Below the pieces are notes generated by a model. It was given only the letters and a program-made list of their open reading frames with translations. It did not search any database and was not told the origin of the DNA. A DNA stretch of 64,000 nucleotides from Monocercomonoides exilis (taxonomy: Eukaryota > Preaxostyla > Oxymonadida > Polymastigidae), in assembly GCA_001643675.2 (NCBI GenBank), contig LSRY02000029.1:1146001-1210000 (forward strand), written 5' to 3'. Below, piece after piece: positions 49,115 through 62,400 of this stretch (within the stretch, counting starts at the first letter, position 1; each line of letters starts with the position of its first letter). The position numbers and the translations under genes were made by a program.

Positions 49115-52100
49115 AAGTGAGGCTGATAATAGATTCTTCTTGTTCTTCCATGTGTATTCATCTATAAAATATTGTTTTTCATTTTTGCTATATTTTCATT
49201 TTTTTCTTCTTTTTTTTATATTTTCTGCTTGTTCATCCATTTCAACTTTTCAATTGTATTTTCACCTTATTTGAAACATGTCACTCAAATAAATAATGAA
49301 CTATTTATCATCAATGATTTTTGATGAAAACAGAAAATGAAAATAACAACTTACGAAGAAATGTTTCGGAAAAGGAAGAGAAAAATTAGTTTCTTGTCTT
49401 TTGAATGAATATAACAATAAATTGATTGTTTCCATTGGATATCGATAAATGTTATGAAATGAGTGGTAATAAAAAAAAGATGGAAAAAAAAATAAAGAGA
49501 ATAAAATTTGATCGCAAACACATCTATATGACTCATGAAGAAATAAATTGAATTATCAAAACAAACAATTAAAAAAATGAGATGGGAAAAGAGACAGAAA
49601 ACAAATTCTATATTATTTTTTAATAAAAAAACACATACACTTTTGTTTCCAACAAAAGATGTATTCAAATACAATATTTTTTTTTAAACTTCCTTTAGTT
49701 GTGTGATGACGCAACAATTATCATCTCATCAACAGTTAATTGTTTTATTTATTTTCATTTTTTCATTTGCAAGAGAGTTTATTCTTATAACAATCATTCT
49801 GTAATGATCAATTCGCAATAGAGTGAATCAACAAACGCAATGAGCAGGTTTGCTTTTTGATAATGAGTATTAATTATAAAGTTTGAGTGGTTTTTGATCA
49901 AACTTCGCCAATACTTATATTTTCCTGAACATCATTGTCCGCATCAGAAATGGAGCAAGAATATGTAAGACTGTCATGCAGAAAAGGCGAGGGAAAGGAT
50001 TTTGATCTTTGGCATAGGCTTTCAAGAGTGGAAAATATGATGGAAGAATTCGCTTGGAGCCAAACATGACAAATGCAGTCCGGAGCTGCGAAGATGAAAC
50101 CAATGAAAAAGGAGAAGAGGGAACGACTTTAAAGAAGAAGCAGATCGAGATCGAGAGAGTAGGAGTCGGATGCAAATTTTATTGATGTGATCGCGGAAGG
50201 GAAACAGGGAAAGCGTGAGAGATTACGTCGCACATATAGCCGAACGAAAAGACGGGAAGATGACGAGGTGGAAAGCGACTGGGATTCGGAAGAGCAAGAA
50301 GTGCAGGAAGAAAAGGAAAGAACATAAGATTTTTCCAGAATTTTTCCCAGGGAGTTGTTGACATCCCGTTGACAAGCGGGCGAGTTGAGGAAGTTTATTG
50401 AATTTTGCAAAGCTGGATCAATCAGGATAAATTATGATATTTTAAATACGTTTATTCCGGAAAGTGAGAAGGAATTTTTCACGGGAGACATAGACTCAAG
50501 CTGGAATGCGCTCACCAGAACAGTAATCACAACAAAGGGGAGAAGAGACCACCAGAAGCGAGCCGAGCAATCGAACTCCTCCAGCCTGATCTAGAATCGG
50601 GCTTTGAAGCAGCGAAAGCAATAATAGCCCTCACGGTGAACGAACGAGAGAAGGATCACCTCATGGAAGAGGAGAAAGGAAACCTTTACGTCACACGAAC
50701 GTTTCATATCCAAGTCAGTCAGTTTCGTCCCGCAGTTTTTCACAAAAAAGAAATGTTTATATTTATGAAATTTATTGAACTGTTTTTCTTTTGAAAGAAT
50801 AATTATTTGATAATCATTCTTTAATGATATATATTTTTTGATTATTTATTTATGAATAAAAAAATATTCCACACTCATCCAAGTTGAAACCATTGAACTT
50901 GTCAGGATTTTCCATAATAAAATATTTGAAGTTGTAAATTTTTATTGATGAATATTTGGATGAATAAAAACGAGTTTGTCCATATAGAATGTGATATTTG
51001 TTTTTCATCTGCCACATCCTTGTCATTTATTGAAAATTTCTCTTCCACAACAAATGAAATTCTCTGTGTGATTGTTTTTCAATTTTAATAGCGTTTGTTT
51101 ATGTTTTCAGTATATTGACTCATTATTGTTTGAATATTTAAAAATCAATCAAAGACAGCAATTGTATTGAAAGATTTTTCATGGAATATTAATTCGTTGT
51201 GGAAAGTTCATATTTTTTTATCCTTATTTCTCAAAAAAGCTAATTATTTTATCTGAAGCTCTTCTGACATAAAGACACTAACAGGTTATTTCCTTTCTAT
51301 TCACTTTAATTGAATAAGCTGAACGAAATTCATTCAATCTTTTTTTTATGATCGTTTCAATAAGACAAGAAATTTATAGCTGTTTTCTCTTCGTTGAAAG
51401 TTAAGATCTTGTTTCCGCTATTTTCATTTTGATTATCAATCTTGTTTTGTTTGTTAACAAACATTTCATTGTTATATCACATATTTTCCCAAGCAAACGA
51501 ATAAATTTTAATCTTGTTTGAAAGGATAGATTCAAATGTCTGTGTGTGAAAGCTTTTTAACTTTTTTTCTCATAAATCTTTGAATAAAGAACTGTAGAAC
51601 AAGTTTATATTTAAAAGATAAAGAAAAAAAGAAATAATCTTTGCGAAATAACATTTAACATTATGAAAAAAACACAACCGAATGAATATTAAAAGAAGAA
51701 ATGTGAAGCTTGCAGTTTTAACTTATAATATGGGTAATTCTTTTTGGGATCATACTTTTTCTGTCAAAATTTTCGGTCTGATTTTTTTCGGTTCGAAAGT
51801 TATCAACATGTCAAGAATTTGAACGGAAAACATCTTAAAATCAATAAAGATAAAATCTCTCGTGAAACTCTTCGAAATCCTTTATTTTTAACTTGAATGG
51901 TCGCATTTTATCAATATTTTGAAACATTGACATTGATTTTTTTCATTCAGTTTCTATTATTCTTGAATAACAAATGCAATCATGATAATATTTAAAAACA
52001 TGTCACAAACTTCATTTGGTCGATAATTTTTCAGATTTAAAAAGTTATGTTTTTTGATCTCATAAGAATTACAATTGCTGATTTTTGGTGAATTAGAGTT

Positions 52101-52620
52101 TTTTCTTTTTGATCCATCTTGAAAATAGATGTTTATAAGATTTACAATAAATTTTTCGATTCTTTTTTAAGAAAATTAAATATTAAGATACGTATATAAA
52201 ATTTTATTCAATCAGATATTTTCAAATCTCAGAATTGATATCAACGTTTTGTATAAGCTTATTCATCTCACTGAAATTTGAGCAAAAAAAGCATTTTTAT
52301 AATTGGTTGTTTGTAATTTGTTTTTTCTTTAAAAGTTTAATTTATTTTTTGATTTTTTGAATTCGTTTTTTTTGTTGCAATATTCTCAAAAAATATAACT
52401 TCTGCATATAACAATTACAACGATAAGTGAATTTTCAGAGTGAAATATTTCATGTTGTCAATAATAATTTTGAACATTTTTAATTAGACGATGAAGAATA
52501 TTTAGCCGGAAGGAGTAAGTGAATTGAGCATTTGAAAGAGTTCAAGAATAGTTAAAAAATGAAGTTGAACAAGATGAAGTTATTGAATGGGGTGTATTTG
52601 AAGAAGTCATCCAGAAAACA
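49115..52620. other. 3.5 kb without a supported gene; coding-like relic near 50.0-50.8 kb
   Basis: Mostly AT-rich. Between about 50000 and 50800 GC rises and plus-strand text reads protein-like in changing frames: ESVRDYVAHIAERKDGKMTR near 50220, LRKFIEFCKAGSIRINYDI (50385-50594 frame), then RPPEASRAIELLQPDLESGF and VNEREKDHLMEEEKG with no start codon (about 50550-50790). This looks like a broken gene or element remnant of unknown type. From 50800 to 52600 I see nothing. Confidence 0.35.
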
Positions 52621-53070
52621 TCAAAAAATGTCAAGCGCAACTAGCGTGAGCATCAACCCTCTAGAGTCTCCGTCTTCTGCATTCAACCATCTGGACTCGT
52701 TCATCAGCGCTGCCCTACCATCTTTGAAACCTGTTCGAACGAACGGATCGAGTGTGTCGACTTTTTCTTTTTCTCGAACTTTTTGCACTCGGCTGGTGAT
52801 GTTGTATTCCACACATATGGCAACATCTTTTTTCCTATGGCAAGCTTGCTTCCTCTTTATCACCAGCCGCACCTTCTACTTCCACCCTCACACGGCGCAT
52901 TCCATCTCGGCTGCAGCACACATTCCGCCCCCGCATCGCCACCAACACCGGATAGTGCATAAACTCCCCATTCTCCTGGAAATAGACTTCATACGACACC
53001 GTCTGCATCCCATTCGCACCCGGAACAACGCTCTGTGTACTCGTCGCGCTGCCCCTTTGCAGTACAAACT
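52621..53070 (-). pseudogene. GC-rich truncated coding relic next to telomere-like repeats
   Basis: On the minus strand a frame without start codon opens at the TTAGGG repeat junction and runs about 77 codons (GMQTVSYEVYFQENGEFMHY, YPVLVAMRG, MRRVRVEVEGAAGDKEE) to TAG at 52835-52837. An overlapping frame then carries KKDVAICVEYNITSRVQK, VRTGFKDGRAALMNESRWL and ends at about 52621. A single frameshift would join them. GC content is far above the flanks. I do not recognise the parent protein. Confidence 0.45.
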
Positions 53071-53088
53071 AGGTTAGGGTTAGGGTTT
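53070..53088 (+). repeat. Short interstitial telomere-like repeat, about 2.7 x TTAGGG
   Basis: The sequence TAGGTTAGGGTTAGGGTTT sits exactly at the edge of the GC-rich relic, after which DNA becomes AT-rich again. Two perfect TTAGGG units plus partial units on both sides. Confidence 0.8.
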
Positions 53089-53317
53089 ACTCAATTCACA
53101 ACTGTGCGGTCCTGGCTAAATTGCATTTTTTGAAAGAATTTGTGAATTTAGAAATTTGATACATGTTCAATAATTTTTGTTAATCAATATTATACACTTT
53201 TTTTGTTATCATCAATTATTTATATCATATTCATGTGTACCATAATAAAAATTTCAAATTTTTGATTTTGAATTTTTTATCTTCGTATCGAGTGACATTC
53301 ACTGATTGCTGTTAAAA

Positions 53318-56300
53318 ATGAGTTTATTAATTCCAGCATATGCAATTTCTGCATCGTCTTGTTTGAAAAGCAATTCATCTCAGAACATTCAAAACAATTT
53401 GCAATCTTTCGTTCAACCTGTTCAATCTCAAGTTTGTTTCCTTCAACATTAAAGTTTAAGAATTATTGTTTGCTAATTCAACACATATTTAACGATAAAT
53501 ATCATACAGGAATCTTCTGAACAAATTTCAACACCTTCAAAAAACTCAGCTATTTGTAATGAAAAAGAAAAGGTTTGCTCTTCAGACAAACATTAAATAT
53601 TATTTTTATATGAATTACTAATTCTGTTTAATCTTTCTTACAAATAGAAAGAATATCATGAAGAGAAAACAAGGACTTCATCAATTAATGACGAATTTGT
53701 GAGTAAAAAAGAAATAGCCAAAAAAATGATCAACCTTGTTCAACAGTTATTAACTCCCTCAAAGACACGAACACCAGAAATGAAAAAGCGATGTGAGCTG
53801 AAAAGAACATCAACAGGAACAATAAGAAAAAATCTTGGAGAAAAAAATTCATCGTTTGGCACACCAAAATGTCATTCAACAATTGCAGCAAGCACACACA
53901 GCCAAGTCAATGAGCCAACGAAATCGGTTGATGTTGTGATGACACCAACAATGACGAGAGTTCTTAATGACACTTATGAAACGCAACTACCGGAAGAACA
54001 AAAGACTTGCGGAAAAAAGGATGATGACGAAAGCGAAGATTCTGCAGAGGACGATTCAGATGAAGATTTAATGGAGCCCTATGATGATTCTGAATATTTG
54101 GAAGATGAAATTGTCGAAGAAGATGATAATGAAATTGAAGAATTAGACAACGAATCGATCAATCAGATTTTAGCAAATATTAGTGAAGAATGTGATGATC
54201 ACCAAGAGTGTGTTGCATGTGTAAATAAGCAATCCAACAAAAGTGACATTCCATCAAATAGTTGCATGCCTTCAGGAAGTAATTCTGTTGAGAATGAGAA
54301 CGATTTGAAGAAATCCAAAAATAATTCCCAGTTCAAAAGACCAACCAGAATGGATGTCGCGCTTGAAAGAGTTGGAAAAGAGGGAGCAATGAAGTATCTG
54401 AGTACAGCTCCTCTTTGGTCAATTTCTACTGTTAAGAAACATGCATGGGTCGGGAGATTGTTAGAAAGGTGGTGTGAGAAAGTTGAAAGAAAAGTGTGGC
54501 CGTTGGAATGGAATGTGGCCAGAGGGTTTGTGCTGTTTTGTGGAAAGGAGTGCAAGTATTCGCTCACCTCCATTGTCCACGTTATTGTACCCTCAATAAA
54601 AAGAATGAGCATTGAAAGAAGAAGCAGAAAGTTGAACAAGAAAACAGTTGCAGCTATGAATGACGCAATTCGCTTCCTAAGATATGATAAAGAGGTTAAA
54701 AAGATGGGAAAGGAGAGGGAGCCAGCGTTGTTGCTTGATGTAGAAAGGGTGATAAGTTTTATTCCAAATGTTCTTGACTCAAAAGAGATGGAGGCAGCGA
54801 TGTACCTTATGTCAGTTCAAACAGGTGCTAGAGCAATCACTCTCTCAAGTATTCTATTGTCAGACATTGTGCGTGTGATGATCTCGAACGAAAGTAGAAA
54901 ATTGCTTTGCACGATCAGATACAATAGGACAAAAGGGTCAACAAATTGGGGACATGAAATAACATTAGAAGGGCAAGAAGAAGAGGAAAAAGCAACAGAC
55001 GCAGTTTACTGGCTTTCCAAGTATCTTCTAAAGAGAATAAACATTAAACTCAGTGAGTTTGAAAAAAGAAAGAATGAAGTTGATTTAAACCAAACCTTGT
55101 TTGCACTTTCAACAGATGCAATGAGGGAAAGGTTCAAAGCAAGAGCTGAACAAGCTGGCTACCCCAGAAGTTTATTTAGTTTTCACTCCTTGAGGAGTGG
55201 CTTTATCTGCACCGCCTTGATAAAAGCAGGCACAGATAAAGAGAAGCAGAAAGCAGTTCTTGAATCTACCGCTCTTGTGGCAGGATGGGTTCCGTATCGA
55301 CAGGCACAGATGGGCTATATAAAAAAAGTTGCAAGAAGAGCGATAGTTTCAACGAGATTGGTCAGTGAAAGAAAAGAAGGAGAAGAAGAAGAAGCGGAAA
55401 TGGACAAGACCCTTCTGGGTCTTGAGGCATTTCATGGAATAAATTTCATGATGAAAGAAAGGAAAAGAACAGGAATAGATGTGTTTGAAGAAATGGTGAG
55501 AGAAAGAATGAAAGAATACTTTGGGAGTGAGAAAGTAGAAAAGGCAAAAAGGTTGAGGTACAGAAAAAACGGTGCTGAAGAAATGGGAAAGAAATATGAA
55601 TGCATAAGAATTTACGCAGAAGATGTATTTGAAAAATCTAAAGGTTTTGGTGATGCGAGACATGCATCCTCTTATCGAGGTGCGTCTTACATTCACAGTG
55701 CAAATTTGTATATCCAAGACAGAATTGAGAATCATTTCGATGATGTCAAGAAATTAGTCGATGAGTTTTGCGGATTGGCGGAAAAGATAACATCGAAAGA
55801 GGATGTCCGCAAATATTCGAAAAAAGAAAAGGTTGTAGATGAGAATAAAAGAATAGATGAGAATGTTGAAAATAGAAAGAAAGAGGAAACAACAATGGCA
55901 GAAAATGAAAAAGAAAATACAGGAAAGAAAAGTTTTAGTGAAAGAGAGAGAAATGAGAAGAATAATTTAAAAAGAATAAGGTGGACAGATGAAGATGACA
56001 AAATAGTAAAGGAAATGTATGATGACGGAAAAAGAGCATCAGATATAGTAAAACATTTTCCATTTCGAAAAAGACAACACATCGATGATCACATACAAGT
56101 GTTGATAATGAAAGGAAAGATAGTGAAGAAACCACCACCAAGAATGAAAGAGTTGTTAAGCACAATAAAAGAAATACCAAAGAAAAAAGAAGAAGAAGAA
56201 GAAGAAAGCGTTGATAAACGAAAAAAGAAAAGAAAGATTATGAATGATGATGATTTTGAAGAGTCAAAAGAAAGAGGAAGAAAAAGAAAAAGAAGGGAAG

Positions 56301-56470
56301 TTGAAGAAGAAGATTGGATGTTTGAAGATAAAGAGATAAGAATTTGCCAGTGGTATTATCCACAAGCAAACAAAAGGTTGAAGAGAAGTGAAGATGGAAG
56401 CGAGTGGGTGAGAGGAAGAGAAGAAGAAGAGGAGGAGGAAGTCGCAGAAGTTGATAAGAAAGTGGAATAG
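53318..56470 (+). CDS. Spliced tyrosine recombinase with C-terminal SANT/Myb-like domain, 999 aa
   Basis: Exons 53318-53431, 53510-53572 and 53648-56470 join in phase 0 across introns starting GTTTGT and GTTTGC. The N-terminal 240 residues are Ser/Thr-rich then strongly acidic (EDDSDEDLMEPYDDSEYLED). Residues about 270-640 are a tyrosine recombinase: core-binding part with WSISTVKKHAWVGRLLERWC, then catalytic R454 (QTGARAITLSSI), H572 and R575 (FSFHSLRSGF), W606 in the second-His position (AGWVPYRQ) and Y616 (MGYIKK). All five are present, so it may be active. Residues about 835-885 (RWTDEDDKIVKEMYDDGKRA, then HIDDHIQVLIMKGKI) form a SANT/Myb-like DNA-binding domain. The tail is Lys/Glu-rich. 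Crypton-type element or domesticated recombinase are the alternatives; no terminal repeats were found. Confidence 0.85.
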
Positions 56471-59400
56471 AAACAAAAGAATAATGAAGAAATATTTTCA
56501 TTTCATCATACACAATAATAAAAACAATAAATAAAAAAATATTAAGAATAAATTTTTTCAAAAGAAAAATAAAAGCAAACCATTATTAAACAACAGTTGT
56601 TTCATCACAAACACATGATAACGCATTGCGGAGTGCATGCCAGTCAAAAAGTTGATAAACAGACAAATTTATAAAAAAAGAACAAAAACATGAAAATAAG
56701 AAAAAAAGATAGTTTTTGATAAAAAAGATCAATGAAAAAATAAAAAGATCAATGAGTTGGGGTAAATAAAAAACAATAAGATCAAACCTTTCGAATTTCT
56801 CAAAAGTGAAAGATGATCTCAACAAAATTACAACATCAAAGGATTTGATAATTAATAGTTAAAATGATTAAATCATTAAAAAAGAGTAATAAAACATATT
56901 TAATGAAAAATAATAATATCATGAAAAACATACGAGATCCTCAATTCTTTTTCAGCAAAAAATAAATGAACGCCTAATTGAAATAAGAATGTTTCGTAGG
57001 CGATGTTGTTACACATTCAAAGAAGCAGCAATGTCATCGAAACAATTGTAGTTTGTAGCCGTACGGCAAAAAATGTTTGAATATAAAAAAAGTTGATGAA
57101 TTCGAAATGAAATAAAACACCAACCTTGAAATAGCCAATGTTTCTAATGTTCAGAAGCTATTCCTGCTGTCAAATTTGAGGAAAAAGAACAAAAGAAGAA
57201 AAGAAATAAAGACATCACCACATCATGATTGAATTAGGATTTATGGAACATGATCTATTTGATCAATGTTTGTGTTTACAACATTTATTTGAAAGTAATT
57301 TGAGTGAATTGAACGGAAAACCGAAACAATTAAACTTTAATTGAGTGGAATAAATCAGTTAAGCAAGTTAGTGTGCAAAAATTATCAACTTTTTTAGATA
57401 TTTTGGCTCGAAATTTTTTTCTTATTCATTTTGAAATGCACACGAAAAACCAGTCTGTAATATCAGGAAATTTATTTACTGCAGAGTATTTTCGAATATT
57501 ATAGTAAAAAATTTACGAAAATGAGTACGAGGCAAGCAGTTTGATGTTGGAAAAGTGGTGAATGAAAATTTCGAACGCACAATAAAAGGATACTGTTCAT
57601 ATTATCATAGAGCGCTTGGAAAAAAAAATTCAAACAATGATTACAATACGCTGGACTTTCTTCGAAGTTTGTGATTACAATTTTTATCAATTCGAGGCCG
57701 ATCATTTATACGCGGGGCAAAGGAAAAGCCTTCTTAAAAAATCCAATTTCACAACAAATGAACGAAAAATGAGTCAATGAAAGCAATATTGATGTATTTG
57801 TAAAACAATCCGCTGAAAAGAGTCATCTCCATGTTTAATAACAAAGAGATGATATGGTTCTCGAGTGACACCAAGAAAAATGTGAAAAAATCAGTTAGGA
57901 AAAGAACAGAACACATTGAAAAGAAGACTGAGATGCAATTGAACTTCATTTTATTGAATATTCCAGTCTGAAACATCGTCAATTTGATTTCTCAGTTTCG
58001 ATTATTTGTAAAATGTTTTCTTTTTGACAGACCTGTAATTGAATTTCACTTTTTGTAATTTTTTTGTTTATTTAGCTTCTACTGAATATGGAAATGAAAA
58101 AGGAAAAAGCAAATTCGGCATCATCTTAGATAAACGTCTACGTTCAATCAACAAATATTTAGGAAAAAATGCAGTCACTTGTTTCTTGAGATCATTGGAA
58201 AAGTAATCAGAAAATACAAAAAACAATAAAGAATGAGAACTCGTTATTATTCACGAATATCAAGGTTTGATTAACTGATAGTAATCATTTACAAGGATTT
58301 CCATACCGAAACCAATCAATTTGATGGTATTTTCTTTATTTTTGTTTAATTATTTTTGATTATGCTTGATATTTCAGTCAATTATATTGAATTTTCGCAA
58401 ATAATTGCGGTTGTCAAAATGCTGAATGAAGTGTTACAATTTGCAACAATGAGCAAAATGCAAAAGCGAATGTGAAGTGTAGCGATTGAATTAGTTGTTC
58501 AATAGATTACAGAAAAGAAGCCTATCAACGAAACAGGCTTGGATTTGAAATTTACAGAAATAAAGAGCACATACGGATCAAAAAGTTGAATTGGACAGTC
58601 ATTTTGTCACGTTAGTGAGAGCTTCATGAACTAAAGATAGATAAAAAGCGATCAGAATGCAATATAGACTTGGAATAAATCATTGTCAACGTCGTTGGTG
58701 TTTTCAATTTCTTCAAAAGGCTGATCTTTTCTCTTGACAGCGTGTTGTGAGAGAATGGATAGAAGAGAATATGGTTATCGTTAAATGAAGCTAGCGATGG
58801 TTCATCCACATCTCAGCAATCAGCAGCATCGTCCACTGTTCATCACAAACAAATTGGATAATAGGGTCTCAAATACTGGCAAACTAAAAATGATAAATGC
58901 ATCTATTTGAAAGAAAGAATTATCTCAAGATGTCAATTGAAACTGATAGAAATTCATTGATGAAAACTTTGATCAAGAGAAAGAAGAAAACTCAACAGAA
59001 CGAAATGCGGAATGGAACCGACATGTGACGTTATAAATGGAGTCAAAGGTTTCGATAAGAACAAATCTTTTTCTTTAATCAGTTATGGTTCGCCTCCAAC
59101 GAAATTTGCAAATGATCCAAAAAGTTCTTGATGATTTGCTGGTTTACAGATGATTGGTCTCGGAAAGCAATAATTTTCGAAGGAAAATACTTAAGGGAAA
59201 TGATTGACAAGTTGTCGAATGTAATAACAGAAAAGAATGAAGACTTGTCCTTCTTTAAGCGGTTTTCGTTTAAAGCTCTTTCTTCAATGCAATGCATATT
59301 CTCTCTTCAGTCAGAGTTTTTCTTCAATGAATTAGGCAAATACAGTGAATTTCTTTAGGGAATACATTAACTTAATGGAAATCATGAGCTCTTGAACACT

Positions 59401-62400
59401 GATATTCGATTCTATATATGCACCAATTGATCATTATATGTATTTGAGAGAATCAATTGCTGGCGAAATGCTTTTTCATTATCTCCAATGACGAGGTGAA
59501 CATTCTATTTTGTTTGCAAATGAAATTCACTTGTTCACAGTTTTGACTTAAACATTCTTAATGAAGAAAGCTTTGTTTTGTCAGATGTTATTTCAAGTGG
59601 GAAAACTATTATTGCTGAAATCAGAATTTGGATAAAGGATGCAATCTTATTATATTTCTGTTTTGTGAATGGTTCATTTATCACAAATATCTTTAACAGA
59701 ATTTATGTGAAACATATCTTCATTTTCCGATTGATAGCTTGCATCGTTATGTCATCAAAAAGAAATGCAAATACACTTGACATTACCTGTATTAACCTTT
59801 ACGTATCATTATTTACTATTCTTTAATTGTACTTTATTCGAGAATTTCATAAGCTAATGCCATGCACAATATCATCTATCTATCTTCCTCAGTTCGATAT
59901 CAAAGAATCGTGTTAAAGAAACAAGTGATTTGTAACGCAAACGATGAATATAATAAATCAATGTTTTCTGCAGTATATTTTTTTTTCTTTCCAGTTTGTG
60001 TTTTTATCTTTTGTCAAATATAAGAATTTCTTTTTTCTTTACATATATATCAGAATTTTTCATCAGATCAATTTTATTTATTACAAACAAAACTCGAGCA
60101 CGCCAATTTAATGCAACTTTGTTATATTTACGGAAACAACTGCGCATTGAATAAATCACATAAAGACGAAATGATTACTGAGCGTCAGAAGTAATGAATT
60201 TCTTCCAGATGCGGATAAACACAAATACGTAAATAAGCTGCTGTTCTCGTTTCATAAAAAGTTCTTATTATGAAAGCGAAATTGAACAAATAGTTTTCGA
60301 ACCTTTAAAGGAAGATGTGAAACATGTACTTAATAAGTGACTTCAATCGTCAAACAACGATATTTTTAAATACGATGGTTAATGTCAACATTAGCTTTAT
60401 CGAAGATGAACTCAACAGAGGATAAACAGAGGCTTTACGCTATTTACTGATGATGACACAGAGAATGAAGAAGCAATCACTTTCCCTATCCAATTTCTCC
60501 TTGAACTTTTTCATGCCAACAATTATGGTGATGTTCTTTTTGAACGGATCGAAATCATAAAGCTCGACTGGTTTGCATTTTTCAAATAGTTCGTCTTCGT
60601 CTTTCACTTTTTTTATGCTATTGGTGAACTTCACCGTTCAGGTTCAATGTTGGACACGCTTTCAATATTTTTCTTGAAGGCAATTGCAACTATGGTTTTA
60701 TTTTTTTCTTTTGAACGACTAGTGCAAGTTAAAGCCAAGGGATGAATGAAGAGCTTATTGGATTTAACATGTTCTCTGTGAAAAGAAGTTCAATGTGACT
60801 CGAGAATATCAAGATGATCATGAGATAGAATAACAAAAATGCTGATGAGCCATTTGTAGTTGGAAGAGGATGTTAAAGGCATTGAAGAAACTGTGGATTC
60901 ATGAGGATGAATGTCACAAATGTTAGAAAGTTGAAAGTTTGAATAGTTAATAATAAGCGTTTCACTCGGTTTGCGGTTTGCATCTTTCTATTATTCAAGA
61001 TCAAGAGAAAACAGAATTATTGCTAGCATTTGTGAGAAAAAAGTCTATGAAGAAAATAATTTCTGTGCAACAAACGAAATTACAATGAAGGATATTGTTG
61101 TCTGTTATCAGTGAATGAGACATCACAAAATGAATGCACATCCTGCTTTGAGCATAACGGGAAAGGCACATTATTGTTTAAAGCGAACTCCATTCTGAAG
61201 CATGGAGGAAAAAGTTGAAACAAGAACATATCGAAATTGTTCCACTTGGAATGAATTTCTAACATATTCAAAGATGTTAAAAGGCAGGGCAACTCTGAAG
61301 CACAGTTTCATGATTGATGAGAGGCAGGTCAATAAGTTTTCAAGCGCGAAGTCTTCAACTGGATGAGTATAGAATGCGAACCTTCTCAATGGAGGAAGTT
61401 TTGGTATGTTGGAGCAAGATGAATGAAGGAAGAAGTCAACTGATTGGAAAAAGATTTAAATGCTTAGGTCACCAGAACATTTTGTGCTAATCATCTTTGC
61501 TCGTTCGACGGATATGAACAGAAATGAAAGCTGTGATCATCAAAAGAGATAACCGCAAGCGATCCACAGAGAGCAAATTGTTAACAATAATTTGCAGTGA
61601 AATACAAAAAGAAATTGGAAGAGGACATCAGCAAAGACGGTGTGGAGAGTTGTTATTAAGATGAGATGATATGGTTTGATGATTGATTAAAAAAAGTTGT
61701 TGAGTAGAGCAGGAAATTGCTTTTTGAAGTGCGCTGGGGAAGAAAGGTGAAAAAAACGATGATCACATTATATTGCAGATTAAGTTAAATGTGCAAATAA
61801 GCATTATAAGCAAGCGGAGAGGAATGCAAGCTGCAGAAGGAGTGATAATATATGCTGAATGAATGGTCTAAAAGAAAAGAAAGAGATAAAAGAGAGCTCC
61901 AAACATAAGTTAAACTTCATTGAAAATTAACACTTCGTTTTTTTATCTAACACATGCTGTTTTTTACGATTAAACATTTGGTTTGATGATTAGTAACTTT
62001 TGTTATTCATTTCTGATAATAAGACAGTTGTCGAGTTATCTGAAAAGTGGTTTTATCGAAGTTGCAAAGCAGACACTTTGAGAGATGCAGAATGAATTTC
62101 ACATGTTCAATATTTATTGATATGAAAAGATAATTTAAAATGACTTTAAAAATACTGAAATGAAAAAACAAACAAATTTGCATTTATAATAAAAGTTTGT
62201 AAAATGAGAAAGCTGGAGCTGTTGATTGAAATAAGGAAATGATTCTGTCTTGCTTTGAAATAGTGAATGAATGTTGGAAAATGTCAACAAGTTCATATAA
62301 AATTGGCTTGTGAATGAAGATGAAGGAATTGAACAGCTTTTCCGAAGAAACAGTTGAAATTTGTCAAAGATAATAAACAAGTCCATTGAAATTGCTTGTG

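Noticed and set aside
50129-50410. Minus-strand Ser-rich 93-codon frame
   Set aside because: Shadow of Arg/Lys/Glu-rich plus-strand relic text in the same place; neither is intact.
53070-53088. Chromosome end
   Set aside because: Only about 2.7 units and unique sequence with a gene continues on both sides, so it is interstitial.
59128-59826. Two plus-strand frames of 76 and 82 codons
   Set aside because: Weakly protein-like but isolated, AT-biased, with stops on both sides and no recognisable motif or phase-compatible exon neighbours.
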